DNA of 63,295 nt, taken from the NCBI GenBank assembly GCA_016931955.1, contig JAFGDV010000024.1:1-63295 (forward strand). The letters run 5' to 3'. How positions within the stretch are numbered: the first letter of the stretch is position 1; each line of letters starts with the position of its first letter. The DNA is from Candidatus Altarchaeota archaeon (GTDB lineage Archaea; Altiarchaeota; Altiarchaeia; IMC4; QMZM01). Of this stretch, positions 41,036-50,900 are shown piece after piece. The translations under genes and the position numbers were made by a program. The notes under the pieces were generated by a model. The model was not told where the DNA came from. It ran no database searches and saw nothing but the letters and a program-made list of their open reading frames with translations.

Positions 41036-41956
41036 ATGACATCCTGCAGAGTATGCAATAGCACTAAGCTTATTGTAGACTACCGACACGGTGAAGTAGT
41101 CTGTAGGCAATGTGGACTGGTTCAGGAAGACAAACTCTTTGATTTTGGACCCGAATGGAGGGCCTTCGACGAAGAACAGATGAATAAACGCTCTCGGACG
41201 GGTGGGCCGCTGAAGTTCGCGAAACAGAACATCGGCCTTACCACGGAGATAGACCGATACGACCGAGACATCAAGGGAAGCGCTGTCCCATCTGAGCGAA
41301 AGGCTCAACTCTACCGTCTTAGAAAATGGCAGCGCCGCTCTAGGATGGGCACCTCCGTAGACAGGAACCTATCCATCGCGTTACCTGAGTTGGATAGGAT
41401 GTGTGCGCACCTGAATGTTGCGCCGAATATAAAGGAGGAATGCGCCCGCTGGTACAGGAAGTGCGTTAACCAGGGGATCGTCAGGGGTAGGTCGATAGAA
41501 AGCGTAATAGCAGCCATAATATACATGGTATCAAGGAAGCATCAGCTGCCCAAGACACTCAAGGAATTGGAGGAGGTCTCCGGTGTGAAGAAGAAAGACA
41601 TCGGCAGAAGCTACCGAACCATCTGCAGACGGCTGGAGTTGAAGATGCCTGTCGTCAAGGCTTCAGACTATGTGCCAAGACTAGCATCTCAATTGGGTGT
41701 TTCCGGCAAGACGGAGGCGAAAGCCATGGAGATGCTCGAGAAGGCGAGAAAGAGGGGTATCATCTCTGGAAAGGTGCCTATAAGCATCGCGGCAGCAGCC
41801 ATCTATGTTGCGGGTAGGATGAACGACGACAAGCAGACTGAGACGATAATTGGTGTGGACGAGGTTCCTGAATCCGCTATAAAGAACAGGTACGATGAAC
41901 TCCTCCGGGAGTTCAAGAACAGGAATCTTATCAAAGCCCATCCGATACCTGGTTGA
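41036..41956 (+). CDS. tfb: Transcription initiation factor B (TFIIB homologue)
   Basis: General transcription factor that binds TBP and the BRE and recruits RNA polymerase, 306 aa. The N-terminal zinc ribbon has C4, C7, C23 and C26 (CRVC...CRQC). The B-reader/linker follows (EWRAFDEEQMNKRSRTGGPL, about 44-63). Two cyclin folds (about 105-200 and 205-306) are complete: RGRSIESVIAAIIYMVSRKH and GKVPISIAAAAIYVAGRMND. ATG 41036 is set by the zinc ribbon and the G-rich ribosome site. A single copy is in the window. Confidence 0.97.
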   Translation: MTSCRVCNSTKLIVDYRHGEVVCRQCGLVQEDKLFDFGPEWRAFDEEQMNKRSRTGGPLKFAKQNIGLTTEIDRYDRDIKGSAVPSERKAQLYRLRKWQRRSRMGTSVDRNLSIALPELDRMCAHLNVAPNIKEECARWYRKCVNQGIVRGRSIESVIAAIIYMVSRKHQLPKTLKELEEVSGVKKKDIGRSYRTICRRLELKMPVVKASDYVPRLASQLGVSGKTEAKAMEMLEKARKRGIISGKVPISIAAAAIYVAGRMNDDKQTETIIGVDEVPESAIKNRYDELLREFKNRNLIKAHPIPG

Positions 41957-41980
41957 ATACCTTCTTCTTTTTTTATTTTA

Positions 41981-42631
41981 TTAACCCTTTAATAGTGTGA
42001 TGACGTCCTTAGAAGCCTCTGTCTTTGACACTACTATGAGCAGGTCCCCTTTCCTCAGTATTGCCTCAGGCGAAGCTATTACTATCTCCCCGCCCCGCGA
42101 TATCAGACCTATGACGGCTTCTGAGGGCAACCCTGCGTCCTTTATCTTCCTCCCATCCAAGGCTTCATTGGTCAACCTTATCTCAAGTATCTCTGCCTTG
42201 CCTTTCTCGATGGAAATGATGCTTCTACCCCTGCCCTGGGTTATGGCGTTCTTGAAGTAGCTGACGATCGCGGCTATGGGGCTTATAGCTGCAGTTATTT
42301 CTAAGCTTATATACAGGTCCTGCTTTGTTGGATCATTGACCCTTGAAACAATCCTCTTCACGTTAAACTTCTTGACTATCTGGCAGATGGTTAGGTTTGT
42401 ATTGTCGTCTCTTGTCAGGATAACCACTGCGTCGGCTTTTTCTATGCCAGCGTCCTTCAGGATTTCTGTGTTGCTTCCGTCCCCATGGATTACGAGGGCG
42501 TCCATCGATCCTGCCAACGCCTTAGCCCTTTCCTCGTCCTCTTCAACAACGACGATCTCATGGTCCTCACCTGCCAGATGCTTTGCGAGAGCCGATCCTG
42601 TTTCACCGCAGCCTATGATTATTATATACAT
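41981..42631 (-). CDS. trkA: TrkA-type potassium channel/transport regulator (RCK)
   Basis: Cytosolic NAD(P)H-sensing protein of 216 aa that gates potassium uptake systems. The N-terminal Rossmann motif GCGETGSALAKHLAG (7-21) is the dinucleotide loop, and VVVEEDEERAKAL ends in the acidic residue that binds ribose. DALVIHGDGSNTEILKDAGI is a family block. A TrkA-C domain (about 140-216) follows. No channel gene is next to it. Leaderless: ATATTTATATTCC (about 42659-42671) is about 30 nt upstream. Confidence 0.92.
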   Translation of the reverse strand: MYIIIIGCGETGSALAKHLAGEDHEIVVVEEDEERAKALAGSMDALVIHGDGSNTEILKDAGIEKADAVVILTRDDNTNLTICQIVKKFNVKRIVSRVNDPTKQDLYISLEITAAISPIAAIVSYFKNAITQGRGRSIISIEKGKAEILEIRLTNEALDGRKIKDAGLPSEAVIGLISRGGEIVIASPEAILRKGDLLIVVSKTEASKDVITLLKG

Positions 42632-42727
42632 TTTGATTACCTATCTCTATTAGACATTGGAATATAAATATGTTGTAACTTAGATTATACACTATTGGTT
42701 AAAAATGCTTAAAAAGGGTGGGAGAGG

Positions 42728-43492
42728 GTGATAGACGAGACCGTGATTAGCAGGCTTATAGTGAAGAACGCTGTGGACGACTTTCTCGCTAGCCTCGAGG
42801 TTGATGTCGCCATCGCCGGCAGTGGACCCTCTGGTCTAGTCGCGGCCAAGTATATTGCAGAAAACAACGCCTCAGTCGCCTTGTTTGAAAGGAAGCTCTC
42901 CGTTGGTGGTGGAATGTGGGGCGGAGGCATGATGTTCCCCAAGATAGTTGTCCAGGAGGATGCCATATCAATCCTTGAAGAATTCAGGATAGACTACACA
43001 GAGGAGGAAGGTATGTTTGTTGCCAACTCCATTGAATCCGTCGCTAAGCTGACTGCTAAAGCGATCGACTCAGGGGCTAAGATCTTTAACTGTATCTCAG
43101 TAGAAGACGTAATCATCCGCGAATCGGGGATCTCCGGCTTCGTGGTGAACTGGAGTTCGGTCGAACTTGCTGGACTGCATGTGGATCCTCTAGCTGTTAG
43201 ATCCCGGTTCTGTGTTGACGCCACCGGCCATCCTGCAGAGGTCTGCCATATCGTCCAGCGGAAGGTGGGTAAACTGCAGACGACTTCAGGCGAGATCGAG
43301 GGGGAAGGATCGATGTGGGCGGAGAAATCGGAGTCACTCGTCGTCGACAATACGCGGGAGATTTACCCCAACCTCTACGTTACAGGCATGGCTGCTAACG
43401 CCGTCTTCGGCTCTCCAAGGATGGGACCCATCTTCGGAGGCATGCTTCTCTCAGGTAAAAAGGTTGCTGAGCTTATCATAGATAGGCTGTAA
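42728..43492 (+). CDS. thi4: Thi4-type thiazole synthase / ribulose-1,5-bisphosphate synthetase
   Basis: Makes the thiazole phosphate moiety of thiamine from NAD and glycine, or ribulose-1,5-bisphosphate in some archaea; 254 aa. The FAD/NAD-type motif AIAGSGPSGLVAAKYIAEN (about 29-47) and GGGMWGGGMMFPKIVVQ (about 61-77) are diagnostic. DATGHPAEVCHIVQRK (about 162-177) is the active-site segment: eukaryotic enzymes donate sulfur from a Cys here, many archaeal ones have His. Here Cys and His are adjacent. GMAANAVFGSPRMGPIFGGM is the C-terminal block. Start is GTG 42728 with GGGAGAG directly upstream. Confidence 0.92.
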   Translation: MIDETVISRLIVKNAVDDFLASLEVDVAIAGSGPSGLVAAKYIAENNASVALFERKLSVGGGMWGGGMMFPKIVVQEDAISILEEFRIDYTEEEGMFVANSIESVAKLTAKAIDSGAKIFNCISVEDVIIRESGISGFVVNWSSVELAGLHVDPLAVRSRFCVDATGHPAEVCHIVQRKVGKLQTTSGEIEGEGSMWAEKSESLVVDNTREIYPNLYVTGMAANAVFGSPRMGPIFGGMLLSGKKVAELIIDRL

Positions 43493-43497
43493 ATGGT

Positions 43498-44172
43498 TTA
43501 GGTTTCTGAACAGACTTCTCCGAAGACTGTGAACATCGTCACCCCTGCCATGAATGAACCAAGGGCTGTTCCGATTACTGGTATGATGGACAGCACGCCG
43601 ACAACTACTATGTAGTAGAGCACCATAAGCACCCATGGAACGAAGTAATTCAAAGTCAGAATCTTCTTTTTTATTTCCCCGAACTTGAAGGCTGAACCGA
43701 ATTTGTCGTCCTTCACGTATGCTAGAAGCGCCGCAGGCAGCATGTATCCCGCCAGCAACACTAAGACCAGGGAGACTAGTGCGCCTATAATAATCGACCC
43801 GACGGATAGGACAGCCATGCCTTCTGAGCCAGTCTCTGCCCCGCTTATCAGAGCCACTAGAAATGCCCCAAAACTAACTGCCATCACTATCAATGCTGGC
43901 AGCATGTAGATGAGCACTATCACGAAGGCGATTAAACCGCTCACGAAGAGCTTTCCCCAGTCAACCCACTCAGGCAGCTTGAAGTCTTGATTCATCGCAG
44001 TTTTCCCGCATTTTAGATAGAATCCGGTGACCAGCATCTCAACCAGCAGCCCTGGTATGATAAGCAGGGTCAGCAGGAGGGAAGCAATCCCCAATACTAC
44101 TCCAATGGCCAGCGTCTTCGAATCCATGAAGGGTCTTTTGATAGCCCTCTCGTAATCGACCAAATTAACCAC
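43498..44172 (-). CDS. DUF4013 membrane protein
   Basis: Protein of 224 aa with about five to six transmembrane helices. The N-terminal VDYERAIKRPFMDSKTLAIG and the loop KLPEWVDWGKLFVSGLIAFV (about 65-84) are the signature of DUF4013, found mainly in archaea and clostridia. Function is unknown. It is convergent with Thi4, with 5 nt between stops, and divergent from the pilin-like gene. Confidence 0.8.
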   Translation of the reverse strand: MVNLVDYERAIKRPFMDSKTLAIGVVLGIASLLLTLLIIPGLLVEMLVTGFYLKCGKTAMNQDFKLPEWVDWGKLFVSGLIAFVIVLIYMLPALIVMAVSFGAFLVALISGAETGSEGMAVLSVGSIIIGALVSLVLVLLAGYMLPAALLAYVKDDKFGSAFKFGEIKKKILTLNYFVPWVLMVLYYIVVVGVLSIIPVIGTALGSFMAGVTMFTVFGEVCSET

Positions 44173-44251
44173 CTCCGAGTTTTTATTGATGGTATTATTT
44201 GTTTTTGTGGGCTAATATATTTATAGTTGCTCGCCTATTCTATTATTGTAG

Positions 44252-44719
44252 ATGAAAATGAGGCGCATTCAAGAAGGTGTTAAGGGTCAAGCTGCCTTGG
44301 AGTACTTGATGACCTATGGCTGGGCTATTCTCGTGATCCTCATAGTCGGGGTCGTCTTGTGGCAGATGGGGGTCTTCAATCCCGCATCAACGCCTCCAGG
44401 CTGCAGCGGCTTCTCCCACATCGTCCCAGTAGACACAAAACTCAGCGGCGACAAGCTCCAAGTGTTTGTAACCAATGAAGCTGGGACGAGGCTGGAAGTC
44501 ACCGTTGCACCAACAGCGACTATTGGATCTTCAAGTCCTGTTACAGGAACGATTCCTGGATTGATGCGACCTGGTTCAACCAAGGATATCAATTTCACAT
44601 TATCTAATTCGTTTACCTCTGGAGAATACTATCGCGCCAACATCGTCATAAGTTACACAAACCAGTTGTCTGGGATGCCGCATAAGAGTTCTGGTTACTG
44701 TTGGGGTAACGTCGAATAG
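44252..44719 (+). CDS. Pilin-like protein with class III signal peptide
   Basis: Secreted protein of 155 aa. GVKGQAALEYLMTYGWAILV (about 9-28) is the class III (FlaK/EppA-type) prepilin signal: a cleavage site before QAALEY, then a hydrophobic helix to about 38. The rest is a small beta domain (SGDKLQVFVTNEAGTRLEVT, ..., NFTLSNSFTSGEYYRANIVI) with few Cys. The mature protein may join a pilus-like filament or stay in the membrane. TATA TAATATATTTATAG (44211-44224) precedes ATG 44252 by about 28 nt; ATG 44258 is also possible. Confidence 0.85.
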   Translation: MKMRRIQEGVKGQAALEYLMTYGWAILVILIVGVVLWQMGVFNPASTPPGCSGFSHIVPVDTKLSGDKLQVFVTNEAGTRLEVTVAPTATIGSSSPVTGTIPGLMRPGSTKDINFTLSNSFTSGEYYRANIVISYTNQLSGMPHKSSGYCWGNVE

Positions 44720-44722
44720 TCT

Positions 44723-45973
44723 TCAGAGTTCCCTTAGTTTTTCTTTCAGTTCTGTTATCTTTATTTTCTCTTGTTTTCCGGTGTCCAAGTCTCTTAAGGT
44801 GGCTTTTTCCTCTTTCAGATCCTCTGAGCCGACTATGAGAACGTATCTTGCGTGGATGTCGCCTGCGTATTGTAGGATCTTATCCAGCTTCCGGTTCATC
44901 ACGTCCATGTCTATTATAAGTCCGTCCCTGAGGCTGGATGCTATCCTCAAGGCATCCTCTCTCATGGAGGCATTAACTGGCGCAATAACCGCATCCACTC
45001 GCCTTTCTGGAATCTTTATCTCCTGTAGTTCGAGTGCGTTCATGACGCGGTCGAAGCCGAATGCGAAGCCTACTGCCGGAATCTTCAATCCTGAGAACAA
45101 CTCTATCAGGTTATCGTATCTGCCGCCGCCGCATACCTGGTTTTGGGCTCCGAGGCCGTGAACCCTTACCTCAAAGACTACAGCGGTGTAGTATTCCAGG
45201 CCTCGCACAATACCAAGATTCAATGCGTATTCTATATTCATATAGTCAAGCCAACCCAGGACCTCTTTTAGTTCACTTAGGGCTTCTCTGGCTTTTTTGT
45301 GTCCTCGTAGTAGTTCATCTGCTTTCTGTATTATCCCTGTCATCCCCTTAAGCCCTATCAGGTCGAATATTGCTTTTTCGTCTACTATCTCTTTCAGTTG
45401 CTCTATGTCATCTTTGTCGATGCATGCGATCACCCTGCCCTGTAGTTTTTCTTCTATTCCTAAATCATCCATTAATCCGCGCAGTATTCCTATGTGCCCT
45501 ACTTCCAGCGTGAATTCCAAGCCCAGCTTCTTCAGTGAATCGTATGCGAGAGATATTACTTCGGCGTCGGCTTCCGGTCCTTTTGGTCCTATCAGTTCCA
45601 CTCCAAGGTGCCAGAATTCTCGGTAGCGTCCCTTCTGCGGTCTCTCATAGCGGAACATTGGGCAGAAGTAGTACAGTCTCAGGGGCAGGCGGCTGTCTCT
45701 CAGCTCCTCTGAGTACATCCTGCAGACTGATGCTGTGGCCTCTGGTCTGAGGCAGAGTCTTCTCCCTGACTTGTCTTCGAAGACGTACATGTGTTCCGCT
45801 ATTTCCTCCCCAGACTTCAGCTGGAATAGGTCTGCGTGCTCGAACGTCGGCGTCTGGATCCGCCTGTAGTTGTGGCTTCTGAATACTTCCTCGATGGAGT
45901 CTTCAACGTATTCTCTATCTTCTATCTCATCGGGCGGAAAATCCCGGGTACCCCTTGGTTTTTTTACCTTCAT
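44723..45973 (-). CDS. hisS: Histidyl-tRNA synthetase
   Basis: Class II aminoacyl-tRNA synthetase that charges tRNA-His, 416 aa. Motif 1 region is at KPRGTRDFPPDEIEDREYVE (4-23). Motif 2 is RLYYFCPMFRYERPQKGRYR (about 98-117). The histidine loop EFWHLGVELIG follows. HisA motif RGLEYYTAVVFEV (about 260-272) and motif 3 (PAVGFAFGFDRVMNALE, about 303) are complete. The anticodon-binding domain is about 325-416. It is convergent with the pilin-like gene (3 nt between stops). Confidence 0.97.
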   Translation of the reverse strand: MKVKKPRGTRDFPPDEIEDREYVEDSIEEVFRSHNYRRIQTPTFEHADLFQLKSGEEIAEHMYVFEDKSGRRLCLRPEATASVCRMYSEELRDSRLPLRLYYFCPMFRYERPQKGRYREFWHLGVELIGPKGPEADAEVISLAYDSLKKLGLEFTLEVGHIGILRGLMDDLGIEEKLQGRVIACIDKDDIEQLKEIVDEKAIFDLIGLKGMTGIIQKADELLRGHKKAREALSELKEVLGWLDYMNIEYALNLGIVRGLEYYTAVVFEVRVHGLGAQNQVCGGGRYDNLIELFSGLKIPAVGFAFGFDRVMNALELQEIKIPERRVDAVIAPVNASMREDALRIASSLRDGLIIDMDVMNRKLDKILQYAGDIHARYVLIVGSEDLKEEKATLRDLDTGKQEKIKITELKEKLREL

Positions 45974-46010
45974 TCCGATATTTTAGAATAGTGATTCTAT
46001 TAAAATAAGG

Positions 46011-46784
46011 ATGGAAAGGTTTGTTTTATTGGTTTTGGCGGTCGCCCTTGTCTTGGGTTGCGTCTCAGAGGACGTTGAGGTGACTACCTCTACAACGCCG
46101 AAGCTCATAGCCGAATGGGGGGATACCGTCCAAGTCAACTACATCGGAAGACTCACTAATGGCTCGGTCTTTGACACATCCTATGAAGACGTTGCCAGGG
46201 AAGCAGGCATCTACAGCTTCTTCAGGGAATATTCACCTTTAAAGTTCACGTTGGGTGACGATGAGATCATCCCCGGCTTAGAGGATGCTGTTGATGGCAT
46301 GTCTGTCGGCGAAAATAAGACCGTCACGTTATCGCCTGAAGACGCCTACGGTGAATGGGATCCTAGTAAGGTGGAGGAGATGGATCGAACCCAGACCAGT
46401 GATCGCGTTGAGGAAGTCTCCCTTGAACTTTTCGTGGAGAACGTGGGTGAGGAGCCCTTCCCTGGTATGATCTACAAAGCTGCACCGTATAACTGGAACA
46501 GGACGGTGCTCGAAATCAACGACGATATTGTAACAATAAGGCATGACCCTGAACCCGGCACAGTAATTAGCACCTCTTTCGGTCTGGCCAACGTCAGCGT
46601 GGATGAACAATTCATCTACGTTAGGGTGAATCCATCTGAAGGAGAATTCGTTTCTACTCCAGTCGGCTGGGCCGAGGTCGTGGATGTCTCAGAGGACGTC
46701 ATTACATTAGATTTTAATCATCATCTGGCGGGTGAAACATTAGTCTTTTACATTAGACTTGAAGGCGTTACCAGAGGGCGTTGA
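46011..46784 (+). CDS. FKBP-type peptidyl-prolyl isomerase, lipoprotein
   Basis: Extracellular prolyl isomerase of 257 aa. MERFVLLVLAVALVLGC is a lipoprotein signal with Cys17. The FKBP domain has GDTVQVNYIGRLTNGSVFDT (about 37-56), FTLGDDEIIPGLEDAVDGMS (about 82-101) and GENKTVTLSPEDAYGEWDPS. An insert-in-flap region (about 125-215) is larger than in SlyD and contains a second beta unit. DVITLDFNHHLAGETLVFYI (about 231-250) is the typical C-terminal block. It assists folding of exported proteins. It overlaps the convergent HDAC gene by 17 nt. Confidence 0.9.
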   Translation: MERFVLLVLAVALVLGCVSEDVEVTTSTTPKLIAEWGDTVQVNYIGRLTNGSVFDTSYEDVAREAGIYSFFREYSPLKFTLGDDEIIPGLEDAVDGMSVGENKTVTLSPEDAYGEWDPSKVEEMDRTQTSDRVEEVSLELFVENVGEEPFPGMIYKAAPYNWNRTVLEINDDIVTIRHDPEPGTVISTSFGLANVSVDEQFIYVRVNPSEGEFVSTPVGWAEVVDVSEDVITLDFNHHLAGETLVFYIRLEGVTRGR

Positions 46785-47802
46785 ATTCCTCTCTCAGTTT
46801 ATAGGTCAGGTCTTTTATGGCCTCACTTGCTCCCCCATTGATCTGTATCTCTGGTTGTATTCCAAGGAGTGTCTTCAATACTGCATAGGAGGATGTTGCT
46901 ACTGCATCCAGGTTGTATCCGCCTTCTAATTCGACTATGAGCCGTCCATCGCATACGTTCTCAGCCAGTCTTTGTAAGCTCTCTGTCATCTTGCTGTATC
47001 CTTTTTCAGTCAACATCAGCTGACCTAATGGGTCTCCTTTATGTGAGTCAAAGCCTGCTGATATCACCATGAAATCTGGCGCGTATTTTTCTATTCTCTC
47101 AAGTATGAAGTTTTCCAACAGATAGAGGTAGTCTGCGTCTCCTGTCTGCGGAGGCACTGGAATGTTCATCGTGTATCCTTCTCCGTTTCCTTCTCCCTTT
47201 TCGTCTGTGAATCCTGTTCCGGGGTATGTTACTCTGGGGTCCTGGTGTATTGATATTACTAGGACGGAGGGGTCTTCATAGAATATTTCTGTTGTCCCGT
47301 TTGCTGCGTGCAGGTCCCAGTCGAATATGCATACCTTCTTTATATCATAGTTTTTCTGCAGGTATTTTATCATTATCGCTACATTGTTGAAGTAGCAGAA
47401 TCCCATCGCTTTATCCCTTGTGGCGTGGTGTCCTGGTGGTCTTACTAATGCGAATGCGTTGTCTGCTTTTTTCTCTGCGACGTATTTTCCTGCAAGGATT
47501 TCGCCGCCCACCGCCAGCCTAGCTATTTCGTATGTTTCCCGTCCGCAGTATGTGTCCCCATCTATCTGCCCCCCTCCTCTCTCGCTTAACTGTTTTATGT
47601 GGTTAAGGTGTTTTTCCGTGTGCACTAATAGTATGTCTTCTTCGCTGCATTTTTCTGGCTTGAGTGTTGTGACTTCTTCTAGTATGCCTGATTGCTTGAA
47701 TAGTTTCATTATCGAGCTGAGTCGTTCTTTTCTCTCAGGATGATAGGGTCCTGTGTCATGTTTCAGATAGTCTTCATGGTATATTACCGCTGTCTTGTTC
47801 AT
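46768..47802 (-). CDS. Histone deacetylase superfamily protein (AcuC/HDAC-like)
   Basis: Zinc-dependent deacetylase of 344 aa. HPERKERLSSIMKLF (22-36) and LVRPPGHHATRDKAMGFCYF (about 118-137) are present. The zinc site is DWDLHAANGTTE (about 160-171) and SAGFDSHKGDPLG (about 245-257). The motif usually reads DxHHGNGT; here the second His is Ala and the next Gly is Ala, while the zinc ligands Asp, His and the later Asp are kept. GGYNLDAVATSS near 297 completes the site. Substrate could be acetylated protein, acetyl-polyamine or acetoin-like. No histone gene is in the window. Confidence 0.9.
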   Translation of the reverse strand: MNKTAVIYHEDYLKHDTGPYHPERKERLSSIMKLFKQSGILEEVTTLKPEKCSEEDILLVHTEKHLNHIKQLSERGGGQIDGDTYCGRETYEIARLAVGGEILAGKYVAEKKADNAFALVRPPGHHATRDKAMGFCYFNNVAIMIKYLQKNYDIKKVCIFDWDLHAANGTTEIFYEDPSVLVISIHQDPRVTYPGTGFTDEKGEGNGEGYTMNIPVPPQTGDADYLYLLENFILERIEKYAPDFMVISAGFDSHKGDPLGQLMLTEKGYSKMTESLQRLAENVCDGRLIVELEGGYNLDAVATSSYAVLKTLLGIQPEIQINGGASEAIKDLTYKLREEFNALW

Positions 47803-47916
47803 CTTCTGTGTTATTGTTTCCTCTGCAACCTTAATAAGGTGAAAGGTATATATATGACATTAATAAATATTTAAAAAGTAGTATAATGTTGGGGTGTTGG
47901 AGTTGAGTTACTTTGG
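47803..47916. promoter_or_regulatory. Divergent promoter region, HDAC-like gene / giant surface protein
   Basis: No gene fits here. TATA-like AAATATTTAAAAAG (about 47866-47880) faces the giant gene. On the minus strand TATATATACCTTTC (about 47843-47856) can serve the HDAC-like gene. GGAGTTGAG (47899-47907) is a weak ribosome site before GTG 47917. Confidence 0.45.
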
Positions 47917-50900
47917 GTGTATGGTTTGAAGCAGGGGTTGATTTATGCGGTAGTGTTAGGAGTCTTTTTCTTGTCTGTAGGGTTCTCCTTCTCTCAGCTT
48001 TCTGATCCTGAGAACATCAGTTTTTCTGTATCAACCGATAAAGAAATCTATTTTTTGGATGAAATCGTCCGCGTTTCTGTTTCTGCTCCAGGTAATTCTT
48101 CAACTAATCTCTCTATCCTTGATCCTCAGGGAGGGATTTATTCCACCTTCAAGGAAAACTTGGGTAACTTCACGCACCTCTATTCTCCATCTTCTATTGG
48201 AGACTATTCAGTCCACGCTCACTTTTCTTTACTAAATATCAGCTCTAATGCCTCCGCCTTCTTCAAGGTGATCCCTTTTGTGGAGACTAATCCCCTGGAA
48301 AACGCAAGTTTATGGACGGATAAACCCACCTATTATCTGAATGAAATCATCCGCATCTCTGTTTCTGCACCGAAAAACACGACAACGAACCTGACCATAC
48401 GAAACCCCACAGGCAGCCTCTACTCAACCCTAAAGGAGCTTATAGGCTCCTTCACCCACCTCTTCTTCCCTGAATTCTCTGGGAACCACTCAGTCCGCGC
48501 CTTTTTTTCTCTCCAGAATTGGAGCAGCAACTCCTCTGTCTCCTTCTCCGTGCTATCTCCTGCAATAGAAAACGCCACCAATGAATCTGAGGTTCCTGAA
48601 AACCCCCCAGTGTCGCCTCTCGACCTTGCTTCTCTTTCAACGGATAAGGTGGTCTATCAACTAGATGAGACTGTCCGCATATCCCTCTCCGCTCCAGAGA
48701 ATACTTCCACGAATTTGACAATACAAAATCCTCTTGGAGGGCTTTACTCCTCCTTAAAAGAAAAACTCGGTAGCTTCACGCACCTCTACTTGCCAGAGTT
48801 CATAGGAGACTATCTGGTCTTCGCTGAGCTTTCTCTCCACAATGAAACCCGGGATTTGAACACTAGCTTCCAGGTAGTTGCAGAGAATGTCTCAAAGACC
48901 AATATCTCGGAGTCTCTCTTCAACTTGAAAGCAATGAAAAAATACTTCAACGCTAACAAAAACCCGGAATTCATACTCTATTCCAAGAAGAAACCTGAGA
49001 AGGAAAAAATCAAGGCTATCGTGTACTACGGTGGGCAAGAAACGGATATTCAAGCGGAGGTAGAGGAAATGCAAGATGGTAATATCTCCATAAAAATACT
49101 GAAAAAGAGGGCATTCAGAGCAGGGCTATACACACTACAGGTACAGGTTGATGAAGATCACACGATAGAGCGGGAGTTCTCTTGGGGTCTTGTTTCTCTA
49201 AACACACGGAAAAGCATCTATGCGCCCGGAGAGATGGCAGAGTTCATCATTGTTGTTTTAGACAGCGAAGGGCACTCCGTCTGCAACGCTGAGCTCTACC
49301 TGTCGGTTACCGACCCAGAAAACAAAGAGACTATGTACTCTACTTCAGACGGAACAATCTCACCTTCTCAGGAATGCGGGATCTACTACGCCAACTATTC
49401 AACGGAGATAGAGGGAAATCACACAGTAGAAATCACGGCCTTGGTCTCTGGGATGGAGGTAAACTTCTCCACCCATTTCCTTGTTCGGGAGGAATATGGG
49501 TTTGACATCATCAGAACCGCAGAGAGTAAGATTGATCCTACGCAGCAGGAATGGTTTGATGTCTCTGTGGGGATAGAGAGCTTTATCGGTGGAGACGCCC
49601 TGACAGTAGAGGAATCTGTTCCAGCAGAGTTTGAGGTTCTTACCGATGCAGATATCCAGGAGGAAGGCGATACAAAGATCTTAACTTGGAACAAGGAACT
49701 GATAGACGGAAAAACAACGGTAACCTACTCCTACTCTGTACCTGAGATCTGGCCTTACCTCTACACATTAGGTCCACTTGAAATAAACAGCAACTTCAGT
49801 GAAGCACGGCCCTGGTACATCGCAGTGGATCCAAGCTATCCTGCAACTCCAACAGCGTCGAACGACAATGAGGTAACAGAGACGGGGAATACCTTCGTCA
49901 CCAAGAAGACACTAACGGTAACGAAAAACGGCGAGTCTTGGCTGAAAACAGAACATGAATTAGCTACCAGCAACGCGGCCAGGGCAACTGAGTTAAAGAT
50001 TGTCTCCCAGAGTAATGGCGCAATCACTTGCACGAATTCGAGCACAACAGTATATCCCAGTTATACGACGTACTACTGTGAACTGGACATATCGTCTCTA
50101 TCAGACGGAAGCCAAAGCTTCAACCTGCAACTCAGAAGGACAAGTGCATCTGCCGCCACCGCCTATAACAGAAACTGGAGGATATACCTGGAAGTAATTC
50201 CCTCTATTGTAACACTCAAAACCCATGGGAATTCCTCTTATTCTGGGATAGATAAATTCTTTAGTCGCCAGCAGACAATTTTCGTTGAAGCTAATGTAAC
50301 TGCTTCTGACGGCTCTAATATGACAGATGCTACTGTAACCGCCAACTTCACTGTGGGCGGAAGCTTTGAGAAAATCCTTACACTATCACACTACTCTGGA
50401 TCGATCTATAGGGGTAACTGGACTACGAACTCCACTCAGACAGTTGGCGTTTACAACATAAGCGTTTACGCTAACAATTCCGATGGAAACACAACCGGGA
50501 GCAATTCCTTCCACCTCTACTCTGGGGAGAACGTCTCCGCCTACCGCATGGATTGGAACGACGATGGAAGCAACGAGTCCGTGATGGAAAACAGGCATCT
50601 GATAGCCGTGTTCAACGAGACGGATAATACGGATGGATTAATCCTCTACTTAGAGCAAAAGGATTCTAATGTCGGCTACACATTTGGAAAAATCTATGAT
50701 CCGAATTCGATTGGTAGAGGTGAAGTAACCACCACGAACATGAAGGAAATCAGAATCTATGACTTCTCCTTTTCGCAGGAAGGGGAGAACCTCGCCTCGG
50801 TCGACTTGAATATAAAGACTACTGTCAACGACCCCCCGCCCAGCAACCCCGATAAAGTTACGGAAAAAGAAATCAGTAGAGCTGAAAGCACCGGAGTTGA

